Shown here: positions 54,288 through 61,880 of the stretch, piece after piece
How the letters are laid out: every line of letters begins with the position of its first letter
How positions within the stretch are numbered: position 1 is the first letter of the stretch
Assembly (NCBI RefSeq): GCF_021277265.1
Contig: NZ_JAJSOH010000037.1
Coordinates: 1 to 63,378 of the forward strand
Length of the DNA: 63,378 bases
Reading direction: 5' to 3'
From: Kineosporia rhizophila
GTDB lineage: Bacteria > Actinomycetota > Actinomycetes > Actinomycetales > Kineosporiaceae
Position numbers and translations under genes: made by a program
Notes under the pieces: model-generated
The model's input: the letters and a program-made list of their open reading frames with translations, nothing else
The model's database searches: none
Told to the model about the DNA's origin: nothing

Positions 54288-55484
54288 ATGGTGGCCCCCT
54301 CGTCCAGCACAGGCGCGAGTTCCTCACCCGTTTCCTTGAGCGGAACCTCTCGAGAGGCGCCTGTGTCCCCCTCCCGTAAACGACGTCGTGCCTCCCCCGA
54401 GTGGGAGGGTCGCACGATCATCCGCATCGCGGCACTCCCCGGGCGGGGTGTCTACGTCCGGCACCTCGGTCACCCCGAGGGTGTCGACGGTGTGCACCGG
54501 CCGACGGTGCAGATGCCCGGGTCCGCGCCGCGCCCCCCGGCCGCGTTCGACCCGGCCTGGCTGGCCGCCCATCTCGGCGACATGCAGGTCGTCCACGTGC
54601 ACGCCCTGGCCCCCCGGATGAACGCCGAGCACGTGCAGGCGGCGATCCGGGCCACCCGTGAGTCCGGCCGCCCGCTGGTGGTCACCGCCTACCACCTGAG
54701 CGACCCGACCGGCCTGGACGAGGCCGGGTACGCCGAGCAGCTGGACGCCCTGATCCCGGCCGCGGACCAGGTGATCACGCTCACCGCCGGGGCCGCCGAC
54801 GAGATCGCCCGGCGCTGGTCGGTGGGCGCCGACGTGCAGCCCCACCCGCACGCGGTCGACTTCGTGCGGATGCGCCGCGAGCGCCCCGCCCGCGGCCAGA
54901 ACAGCCCGTTCGTGGTCGGGGTGCACCTGGGCGGCCTGCGGCTGCCGAGCGACCCGGTCAAGGTGGTCGCCGCGCTGGCCGAGGCGGCCCGGCAGGTACC
55001 CGAGGTGCGCCTGGTGGCGTTCGCCCACGACCACCTGCTCGACTCCGACTCCACCCGCTACGACCCGGCCACCGTGCGCGAGATCGACCGGCTGCTCAGC
55101 GCCGCCGGCGGTTCGTTGCGGGCCCACCGGCCGATGACCGACTCCCAGCTCTGGGACAACATCTTCGGCCTCGACGCCGCACTCGTACCGCCCTTCTTCG
55201 GCTCGCACTCGGTGTGGCCGGAGGCCTGCTACGACCTGGGCACCCAGGCGATCATGCCGGCCGCCAACCACGCCGCCCAGCAGCGTCCGGACGCCGGCAG
55301 CCTCTCCTACACCAGCGACCGCGACGGCCTGCCCGACGTGGCCTCGCTGACCGAGGCGCTGGGCAAGGCGGTGGCCACCCAGGAGGTGCTGCGGGCCGAC
55401 CCGACGGCGCGCTTCACCGAGCGGGTCAAGATCGCCGAGTGGCTGCGCAACAACTACGAGCGTCTGCTGGCCGACCGGGCCTGA
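54288..55484 (+). CDS. Glycosyltransferase-like protein (GT4 type)
   Basis: A 398-residue protein with a GT-B fold: VVHVHALAPRMN (N-domain), VVGVHLGGLRLPSDPVKVVAALA, and SQLWDNIFGLDAALVPPFFGSHSVWPEAC (C-domain, with the conserved Glu region). Donor and acceptor are not visible. The N-terminal 40 residues are low complexity and basic. ATG 54288 has an AGGAAG site about 11 bases before; the in-frame GTG at 54291 is equally possible. Confidence 0.75.
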   Translation: MVAPSSSTGASSSPVSLSGTSREAPVSPSRKRRRASPEWEGRTIIRIAALPGRGVYVRHLGHPEGVDGVHRPTVQMPGSAPRPPAAFDPAWLAAHLGDMQVVHVHALAPRMNAEHVQAAIRATRESGRPLVVTAYHLSDPTGLDEAGYAEQLDALIPAADQVITLTAGAADEIARRWSVGADVQPHPHAVDFVRMRRERPARGQNSPFVVGVHLGGLRLPSDPVKVVAALAEAARQVPEVRLVAFAHDHLLDSDSTRYDPATVREIDRLLSAAGGSLRAHRPMTDSQLWDNIFGLDAALVPPFFGSHSVWPEACYDLGTQAIMPAANHAAQQRPDAGSLSYTSDRDGLPDVASLTEALGKAVATQEVLRADPTARFTERVKIAEWLRNNYERLLADRA

Positions 55485-55491
55485 GCCGCGA

Positions 55492-55519
55492 GGTGCGGCA
55501 CACCGCGGTGTGCCGCACC
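55492..55519. terminator. Bidirectional terminator between convergent genes
   Basis: A 28-bp perfect palindrome (13-bp arms GGTGCGGCACACC, GC centre), between the glycosyltransferase stop and the nadC stop. Confidence 0.75.
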
Positions 55520-55543
55520 GGTTCCCGGCCGGTGTAACGGTTC

Positions 55544-56506
55544 TCAGCCGACCAGGTCGATCGCCAGGTCGAGGATCGGTGAGGAGTGGGTCAGCCCGCC
55601 GACCGAGAGGTAGTCGACCCCGGTGCGGGCGTACTCGGCCGCCACCTCGAGGGTGAGCCCACCGGTGGCCTCGATCTCGATCGGCTCGCCGGTGGTCGCC
55701 CGGGCCGCCTTCACGCTCTCGGCCAGCAGGGCCGGCGACATGTTGTCCATCAGCAGGAACCGGGCGCCGATCTGCACCGCCTCCACCGCCTCGGCCGTGG
55801 TGGTCACCTCCACCTGCACCGCGACCTCCGGGAAGCGCTGCCGCACCAGGCGGTAGGCCTCGGCCACCGAGCCGGCCGCGATCTTGTGGTTGTCCTTCAC
55901 CATCGCGACGTCGTACAGGCCCATCCGCTTGTTCGTGCCGCCGCCGCAGCGCACCGCGTACTTCTCCAGCATCCGCAGCCCCGGCGTGGTCTTGCGGGTG
56001 TCCAGCACCTGCGCCCCGGTGCCGGCCAGCTCGTCCACCCAGCGCCGGGTGTGGGTGGCCGTGCCGCTGGTACGGCAGACCAGGTTGAGCAGGGTGCGCT
56101 CGGCGATCAGCAGCACCTGGACCGGCCCGTGCAGCACGGCCAGCACGTCGTCGCGGACCACGGCCCGGCCGTCCGGGACCCGCAGTTCGGCGGTGGCCGC
56201 CGGCAGCCCGGTCCAGGCCGAGACCTCGGCGAGAACCACCGGCACCAGCGGCATCCCGCTGATCACCCCGGCCGCGCGGGCGACCACGTGGGCCCGGCCC
56301 GGCACCTCGGCCCCGATCGTGGACTCGCTGGTCACGTCGTGCCCGGGAGCGGCCCCGGGTACCTGCACGACGGCACCGCCGATGCCCAGGTCCTCGGCCA
56401 GGGCGTCGCGCACCACCGAGCGCACCCGGTCCGGGTCCAGCCCGGCGGCCGTCAGGGCCTCGATCGTGCCGGTGGGCCAGGGGGTCTCGGTCTGCCAGCG
56501 ATCCAC
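55544..56506 (-). CDS. nadC: Nicotinate-nucleotide pyrophosphorylase (QPRTase)
   Basis: A 320-residue enzyme that joins quinolinate to PRPP, giving nicotinate mononucleotide for NAD. The LNLVCRTSGTATHTRR, LDTRKTTPGLR and KRMGLYDVAMVKDNH motifs are present. GTG 56506 is two bases after the nadB stop. Confidence 0.95.
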   Translation of the reverse strand: MDRWQTETPWPTGTIEALTAAGLDPDRVRSVVRDALAEDLGIGGAVVQVPGAAPGHDVTSESTIGAEVPGRAHVVARAAGVISGMPLVPVVLAEVSAWTGLPAATAELRVPDGRAVVRDDVLAVLHGPVQVLLIAERTLLNLVCRTSGTATHTRRWVDELAGTGAQVLDTRKTTPGLRMLEKYAVRCGGGTNKRMGLYDVAMVKDNHKIAAGSVAEAYRLVRQRFPEVAVQVEVTTTAEAVEAVQIGARFLLMDNMSPALLAESVKAARATTGEPIEIEATGGLTLEVAAEYARTGVDYLSVGGLTHSSPILDLAIDLVG

Positions 56507-56508
56507 GA

Positions 56509-58200
56509 TCAGCCTTCCAGGGGTTCGAACCGGGTGATGAGCTCACCGTCGGGGTCCAGCCGGCCGATCAGCCGGCCGCGCCAGGCGGCGTCGTCGCGCT
56601 GCGGGAAGTCCTCGCGGTAGTGCCCGCCGCGGGTCTCCTCGCGGAGGGCGGCGACCTGGGTGAGCACGGTGGCGACGGTGTGCAGGTTGGTGGTCTCCCA
56701 CTCGGCGGTGCCGTGGGTGACGTCGATCTTGTCCACGCCCACCGGGACCTCGGTGCCACCGGCGGCGGAGATCCGGGCCAGGCTCGCGGCCGCCTTCTCC
56801 AGCCCCTCGGCGGTCCGGATGACCCCGGGTCCGGAAGAGGCGGCCCGCTGCGCCTTCACCCGCGCGGTGGCCGCGAGCAGGCCGGCCGGCCCCGGCCGGT
56901 CCACGGCCTCCAGCTGGGGCAGCTCCCCGCTCCCGAGCCGCGCGCTGACGTCGTCCGCAATTCGGTGGGCGAACACCAGACCCTCCAGCAGCGAGTTGCT
57001 GGCCAGCCGGTTCGCCCCGTGCACACCCGTGCACGAGCACTCGCCCACCGCGTACAACCCGGGCAGGCTGGAACGGCCGTCGGCGTTCACCCGGATCCCG
57101 CCGGAGTGGTAGTGCTGGGCGGGCGCCACCGGGATCAGGTCTTCCGCCGGGTCGAAACCGTGCCCGGCGAGCGCGTTCACGATGGTGGGGAAGCGCCGGC
57201 GCAAGAAGGTGCGGCCGAGGTGCCGGGCGTCGAGGAACACGTGCGAGGTGCCGGTGGTGGCCATCTGCCGCACGATCGCCTTGGCCACCACGTCACGCGG
57301 GGCCAGCTCGGCCATCTCGTGCACACCGGTCATGAAGCGCAGGCCGTTGACGTCGAGCAGCTGGGCCCCTTCGCCGCGCACCGCCTCGGAGATCAGCGGC
57401 TGCTGACCCCGGGCGTTCTGGCCCAGCCAGAGCACGGTCGGATGGAACTGCACGAACTCCAGGTCGGCGGTCTCGGCCCCGGCCCGCAGAGCCGCCGCGA
57501 TGCCGTCGCCGGTGGCCTCACGCGGATTGGTGGACGACTGGAAGACCTGGCCGATGCCCCCGGTGGCCAGCACGACCGCCCGGCCGAGCGCCGCCCCGAC
57601 TCCGTCGCGACTGCCTTCACCGATGACGTGAAGCGTTACCCCGCAAGCAGTTCCGTTTGCGCTGGTGAGCACGTCGAGCACCAGGGCCTGCTCCAGCACC
57701 TCGATGCCCGGGTCGTCGCGCACCGCCTCCAGAGCAGCGATCAGCGCGCGCGAGATCTCCGCCCCGGTCGCATCGCCACCGGCGTGCGCGATCCGGTCGC
57801 GGTGATGGCCGCCCTCGCGGGTCAGCGCGATCTCGCCGCTCGGAGTGAGGTCGAAGTTCGCCCCCAGAGCCACCAGTTCCCGCACCCGGGAGGGGCCTTC
57901 GGTGACCAGGGCGCGCACCGCACCCTCGTCGCACAGCCCCACCCCGGCGACCAGGGTGTCGTCGAGGTGCTCGGCCGGCGAGTCCTCCGGGGCCAGCGCC
58001 GCGGCGATCCCGCCCTGCGCCCACCGGGTGGAGCCGGAATCAAGGACGGTCTTGGTCACCAGAAGCACGCGGGGCACCCGACGTCGCAGCCGCAGTGCGG
58101 CGGTGAGCCCGGCGATCCCCGAGCCCACCACCACCACGTCGGCCTGACTGGTCCAGCCGATCTGGGGGGTGGCCAGCCGGGTGGCCAGTCTCGGGCTCAC
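56509..58200 (-). CDS. nadB: L-aspartate oxidase
   Basis: A 563-residue flavoenzyme that oxidises aspartate to iminoaspartate for quinolinate synthesis. FAD motif DVVVVGSGIAGLTAALR, STRWAQGGIAAAL, HYHSGGIRVNADGRSSLPGLYAVGEC and LASNSLLEG are seen. GTG 58200 overlaps the panC stop (GTGA). No nadA is in view, so quinolinate synthase would lie elsewhere. Confidence 0.94.
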   Translation of the reverse strand: MSPRLATRLATPQIGWTSQADVVVVGSGIAGLTAALRLRRRVPRVLLVTKTVLDSGSTRWAQGGIAAALAPEDSPAEHLDDTLVAGVGLCDEGAVRALVTEGPSRVRELVALGANFDLTPSGEIALTREGGHHRDRIAHAGGDATGAEISRALIAALEAVRDDPGIEVLEQALVLDVLTSANGTACGVTLHVIGEGSRDGVGAALGRAVVLATGGIGQVFQSSTNPREATGDGIAAALRAGAETADLEFVQFHPTVLWLGQNARGQQPLISEAVRGEGAQLLDVNGLRFMTGVHEMAELAPRDVVAKAIVRQMATTGTSHVFLDARHLGRTFLRRRFPTIVNALAGHGFDPAEDLIPVAPAQHYHSGGIRVNADGRSSLPGLYAVGECSCTGVHGANRLASNSLLEGLVFAHRIADDVSARLGSGELPQLEAVDRPGPAGLLAATARVKAQRAASSGPGVIRTAEGLEKAAASLARISAAGGTEVPVGVDKIDVTHGTAEWETTNLHTVATVLTQVAALREETRGGHYREDFPQRDDAAWRGRLIGRLDPDGELITRFEPLEG

Positions 58201-59048
58201 GCCGGGCCCCCGACCACCAGGGGCAGGTTGTCGATCAGCCGGGTGGTGCCGACCTTGGCCGCGACCAGCAGCACGGCCTCGCCCTGGAAGTACTCCGGCA
58301 CGTCGTCCAGACCGACCGGGTCGACCAGCACCAGGTAGTCCACGATCACCAGGGGCTCGGCCACCAGCACGTCCCGGGCGGCCCGGCGCACCGCGCTCGG
58401 CCCCTGGGCCCGCACCGCCTGCCCGGCCCGCAGGGCCCGGGACAACGCCAGGGCGCACTCCCGGTCCAGCTCCGTGAGGTAGCGGTTGCGGCTGCTCAGG
58501 GCCAGGCCGTCGCTCTCCCGCACGGTGGGCACGGCGACGATCTCGCAGCCGAAGTCCAGGTCCTTGGCCATCCGCCGGATCAGCAGCAGCTGCTGGGCGT
58601 CCTTCTGCCCGAAGAACGCCAGCTGCGGCCGGGTCAGGTGGAACAGCTTGGCCACCACGGTGAGCACACCGTCGAAATGCCCGGGCCGGGAGGCGCCTTC
58701 GAGCTTGGCCCCGAGCTGCCCGGCCGAGACCCGCACGCCCGGGTCGCCGCCCGGGTAGATCACGTCCGGCGAGGGGTTGAACACCAGGTCCACACCCTCC
58801 CGCTCGCACAGCTCGAGGTCGCTGTCGAACGTGCGCGGATACTTGGCCAGGTCCTCGCCTGGGCCGAACTGCAGCGGGTTGAGGAAGACGGTGACGATCA
58901 CGCTGTCGGCCCGCTCCCGCGCCTGACGCACCAGCTCGGCGTGGCCGGAGTGCAGGGCCCCCATCGTCATCACGACGGCGACCGTGCCGGTGAGCTTCTC
59001 GCGGGCTACGGCCAGCTCGTCCCGGGTACGAGCGACAACTGTGGACAT
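58197..59048 (-). CDS. panC: Pantothenate synthetase
   Basis: A 283-residue enzyme that joins pantoate and beta-alanine. HxGH motif in MTMGALHSGHAELVRQA, and the KMSKS-like LSSRNRYL. ATG 59048; the -10-like TAGGTT six bases upstream overlaps the previous stop codon, so the start may also depend on reinitiation. Confidence 0.95.
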   Translation of the reverse strand: MSTVVARTRDELAVAREKLTGTVAVVMTMGALHSGHAELVRQARERADSVIVTVFLNPLQFGPGEDLAKYPRTFDSDLELCEREGVDLVFNPSPDVIYPGGDPGVRVSAGQLGAKLEGASRPGHFDGVLTVVAKLFHLTRPQLAFFGQKDAQQLLLIRRMAKDLDFGCEIVAVPTVRESDGLALSSRNRYLTELDRECALALSRALRAGQAVRAQGPSAVRRAARDVLVAEPLVIVDYLVLVDPVGLDDVPEYFQGEAVLLVAAKVGTTRLIDNLPLVVGGPA

Positions 59049-59057
59049 GGGCTCAAC

Positions 59058-59987
59058 CTACTCGCCGCCTCCGGCCGGCCTCGGGCCGGAGTTCAGGGCG
59101 GCCAGCAGGGCCTCGGCGCTGTGCAGCGGCAGCCGCCCCGAGGCCAGCGCCCGGTCGGCGGTGGCCCGGGCCATCGCCCGGTAGGTCTCGAGCGTGCCCT
59201 CGCCCCGCTCACCGGTCGCCCGGATGGCGGTCAGGTGCTGGGCCAGGGTGCCCGCGTCGCCGCGGGCCACCGGGCCGGTCAGGGCGTTGTCGCCGGCCCG
59301 CAGCGAGTTGTCCAGCGAGGCCGACAGCAGCGGGGCCAGCAGCCGGGCCGGGTCGTCCACCCCGGCCCCGCGCAGCAGGTCCAGGGCCTGGGCGACCAGC
59401 GTGATCAGGTGGTTCGAGCCGTGTGCGAGGGCCGCGTGGTACAGACCGCGCATCTCCTCGGCGATCACCACCGGTTCGGCCCCCATCTCGACCACCAGGG
59501 CCTGGGCGATCGGCAGCACCGGGCCCGGGGCGCTGACCCCGAAGCAGCAGTCGGTCAGCCGGCTCAGGTCCAGGCTGGTGCCGGTGAAGGTCATCGCCGG
59601 GTGCAGGGCCAGCGGGATCGCGCCCCGGCCGACCGCCGGTTCCAGCGCCTTCCAGCCGAACCGCCCGCTGGTGTGCACCAGCAGCTGACCGGGCAGCCAG
59701 GCGCCGGTGCCGGCCAGGCCGGAGACCAGTTCCGGCAGCGCGTCGTCGGGGATCGCGATCAGCACCAGCTCGGAGCGCTCGACCACGTCGGGGATGTCCA
59801 GCACCGGCACGCCGGGCAGCAGCACGGAGGCCCGCTCCCGGCTGGCCTCGGACACCGCGCTGACCCCGACCACCGCATGACCGGCGGCCCGCAGGGCGGA
59901 TCCGAGCACGGCACCGACCCGGCCGGCCCCGATCACACCGACCCCGAGCCGCCCCGGACGCTCGCCTGGGTTATGGGTTTCAGACAC
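59058..59987 (-). CDS. Rossmann-like and DUF2520 domain protein
   Basis: A 309-residue protein with N-terminal Rossmann domain (GVGVIGAGRVGAVLGSALRAAG) and a DUF2520 C-terminal domain (HPAMTFTGTSLDLSRLTDCCFGV ... LAHGSNHLITLVAQAL). Related to ketopantoate/pyrroline reductase-like folds; often next to panC in actinobacteria, so a role in pantothenate synthesis is possible. GTG 59987 is preceded by a TACCCT box. Confidence 0.88.
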   Translation of the reverse strand: MSETHNPGERPGRLGVGVIGAGRVGAVLGSALRAAGHAVVGVSAVSEASRERASVLLPGVPVLDIPDVVERSELVLIAIPDDALPELVSGLAGTGAWLPGQLLVHTSGRFGWKALEPAVGRGAIPLALHPAMTFTGTSLDLSRLTDCCFGVSAPGPVLPIAQALVVEMGAEPVVIAEEMRGLYHAALAHGSNHLITLVAQALDLLRGAGVDDPARLLAPLLSASLDNSLRAGDNALTGPVARGDAGTLAQHLTAIRATGERGEGTLETYRAMARATADRALASGRLPLHSAEALLAALNSGPRPAGGGE

Positions 59988-59993
59988 CTCGGC

Positions 59994-59999
59994 AGGGTA
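59994..59999 (-). promoter_or_regulatory. -10 box of leaderless DUF2520 gene
   Basis: TACCCT (minus strand), 6 bases before GTG 59987. Confidence 0.5.
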
Positions 60000-60023
60000 A
60001 CCGGCGGCCCCTGGGTTGCACTG

Positions 60024-60081
60024 CACCTCACGTTTGCGCCGCCTCGTTCGTCTTCCCGGGCGGGAGGGCTTTGTCCGGGCC
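60024..60081. repeat. 58-bp intergenic repeat, copy 1
   Basis: The second copy at 60136-60193 matches 56 of 58 positions in the same orientation, 112 bases apart. It is GC-rich with a CCCGGGCGGGAG core. Lies in the divergent gap between the DUF2520 and methyltransferase genes. Confidence 0.9.
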
Positions 60082-60135
60082 GTAAGTTGAGAGCGGCTCG
60101 GAGAGCACGAGCTTTGTCGCCCCCGCACTGCCGCC

Positions 60136-60193
60136 CACCTCACGTTTGCGCCGCCCCGTTCGTCTTCCCGGGCGGGAGGGCTTTGTCCAGGCC
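60136..60193. repeat. 58-bp intergenic repeat, copy 2
   Basis: Second copy of the element at 60024-60081, 56 of 58 matches. Confidence 0.9.
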
Positions 60194-60261
60194 ACCAGCT
60201 GAGAGGCCCTTCCCCCGCTCGGAGTCCCCCGCTGCAAGGGCGGCGTCCCCCGTCCCCCGCG

Positions 60262-60267
60262 TAGGGT
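60262..60267 (+). promoter_or_regulatory. -10 box of leaderless methyltransferase gene
   Basis: TAGGGT is 6 bases before GTG 60274. Confidence 0.5.
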
Positions 60268-60273
60268 TGCATC

Positions 60274-61005
60274 GTGGGACGTCACGAACGCATCGCCGAG
60301 CTGGTCGACCTCAACCGTCCGGGCCTGGAGGTGGCCGACCTGGCCAGTGGCCCCGGCCGCACCGTCCGGGCCCTGCTGAAGGCCGCCACCGGGGCCGAGC
60401 CGGGCCGGGTGCACGCCGTCGACGCGGCCTCCAACCTGGACGACGAGGTGCTGCACGACGCCCGGGTGCGCTCGGTGCTGGCCGACCTCGACGAGCCGCT
60501 GCCGTTCGCCGACGCGGGCCTCGACCGGGTGATCTCGCTGAACCTGGCCGAGCACCTGTCCGACCCGATGGCCCACCTCGCCGAGTGCTACCGGGTGCTG
60601 CGGCCGGGCGGTCTGCTGGTGCTGGCCCACAGCGACTGGGACACCGCCCTGTTCGCCAGCGCCGACGATGCGCTGACCCGGCTGCTGGTCGACCGGTTCG
60701 TCTCCACCGTGCCCCGGTTCGCCGAGCGCGCCGACGGTTTCATGGGCCGCAAGCTGCTCGGGCTGGCCGGCCGCTCGGAGTTCGAGCTGGTCAGCGCCGA
60801 CACCTGGGCCGACTGCCACCGGCGCTTCGACCGGGGTTCGGTGAGCTGGAAGGTGGCGATGGGCGTGCTGGCCGCCACCAAGGACGACCCGCAGCTGGCC
60901 GACCGGGCCACCACCTGGGTCGAGGGACTGTCCCAGCTGGCCGCCGAGGGCAAGTTCCTGTTCGCGGTCACCGATGTCGCCCTGGTGCTGCGCCGCCCCG
61001 AGTAG
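60274..61005 (+). CDS. SAM-dependent methyltransferase
   Basis: A 243-residue class I methyltransferase. SAM region VADLASGPGRTVRALL, acid LHDARVRSVLADLDEPLPF, and CYRVLRPGGLLVLAHSDWD. Resembles methyltransferase_11 family proteins. Substrate unknown. Start GTG placed by the leaderless box; the next methyltransferase follows with two bases between. Confidence 0.85.
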   Translation: MGRHERIAELVDLNRPGLEVADLASGPGRTVRALLKAATGAEPGRVHAVDAASNLDDEVLHDARVRSVLADLDEPLPFADAGLDRVISLNLAEHLSDPMAHLAECYRVLRPGGLLVLAHSDWDTALFASADDALTRLLVDRFVSTVPRFAERADGFMGRKLLGLAGRSEFELVSADTWADCHRRFDRGSVSWKVAMGVLAATKDDPQLADRATTWVEGLSQLAAEGKFLFAVTDVALVLRRPE

Positions 61006-61007
61006 CC

Positions 61008-61880
61008 GTGCTGCCGACCTGGCAAGAAGCCTGGCAGGGTGCGCTCTACGGGCCGGGCGGCTTCTACCTGCGCCCCGAAGGTCCGGCCGGGCACTTCCGC
61101 ACGGCCGCCCACGCGGCTCCCGCGCAGCTGGCCGCGGCCGTCTCGCGGCTCGCCGACTCGGTGGGGGCACGAAGAATTGTGGACGTCGGTGCCGGCCGGG
61201 GCGAGTTGCTCACCTCATTGGTCGGCGTTGGTTCACAAGAACTTTGGGGCGTGGACGTGGTGCCCCGCCCGGCATCCCTCAGCCCTCGGGTGCACTGGGC
61301 CGCCGGGCTGAGCGAGCTCCCGAACGAGGCGCTCGCCGACGCTCTGGTGGTGGCCTGGGAGCTGCTCGACGTGGTACCTCTGAGCGTGCTCGAGCTGGAC
61401 GAAAGTGGTTCTGCGTCTGTCGTTCTGGTGGACCCCCGAACCGGACGCGAGCGCCTTGGTGGCCCCGGACGTCTTCAAGATCGGCTCTGGATCGACCAGT
61501 GGTGGCCCCTGGACGGCCTGGAAGAGGGCGACCGCATCGAGGTCGGCCGGTACCGTGACCTTTTCTGGCGCAGACTCGTTCAGCGAGCCTGTTCAGCCGG
61601 GGCCAAGGCGGCCCTCTGCGTGGACTACGCCCACACCCGGGCAGACCGACCGGCCCTGGGCAGCCTGACCGGCTTTCGCGGCGGGCGCGCCGTGCCGCCC
61701 CGCCCAGACGGTTCCATGGACATCACCGCCCACGTCGCCATCGACTCCGTGGCTGCCGGCGGCTCGGTGGCTGAACTGACCACTCAGGCGCGGGCTCTGG
61801 CCGCGCTCGGGGTGAGCGACCCCGAACTGCTCGACCCGGGCGGCCTAGGCGGTTTCGCCTGGCTGCTCCAGGTGCCCTGA
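61008..61880 (+). CDS. SAM-dependent methyltransferase of the MidA-like family
   Basis: A 290-residue protein: IVDVGAGRGELLTSLV (SAM loop), VVAWELLDVVPLSVLEL, ALCVDYAHTRADRP, and TGFRGGRAVPPRPDGSMDITAHVAID. These resemble the DUF185/NDUFAF7-like methyltransferases, substrate unknown. GTG 61008 is two bases after the previous stop, suggesting coupling. Its end overlaps the PH-domain gene by 36 bases. Confidence 0.82.
   Translation: MLPTWQEAWQGALYGPGGFYLRPEGPAGHFRTAAHAAPAQLAAAVSRLADSVGARRIVDVGAGRGELLTSLVGVGSQELWGVDVVPRPASLSPRVHWAAGLSELPNEALADALVVAWELLDVVPLSVLELDESGSASVVLVDPRTGRERLGGPGRLQDRLWIDQWWPLDGLEEGDRIEVGRYRDLFWRRLVQRACSAGAKAALCVDYAHTRADRPALGSLTGFRGGRAVPPRPDGSMDITAHVAIDSVAAGGSVAELTTQARALAALGVSDPELLDPGGLGGFAWLLQVP

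Noticed and set aside
56509..58809. Extended nadB frame running through panC
   Set aside because: True nadB start is GTG 58200, overlapping the panC stop; the rest is antisense or out-of-frame sequence.
59055..59060. TAGGTT box six bases before panC
   Set aside because: It overlaps the preceding stop codon TAG, so chance is likely; not listed as a separate promoter.
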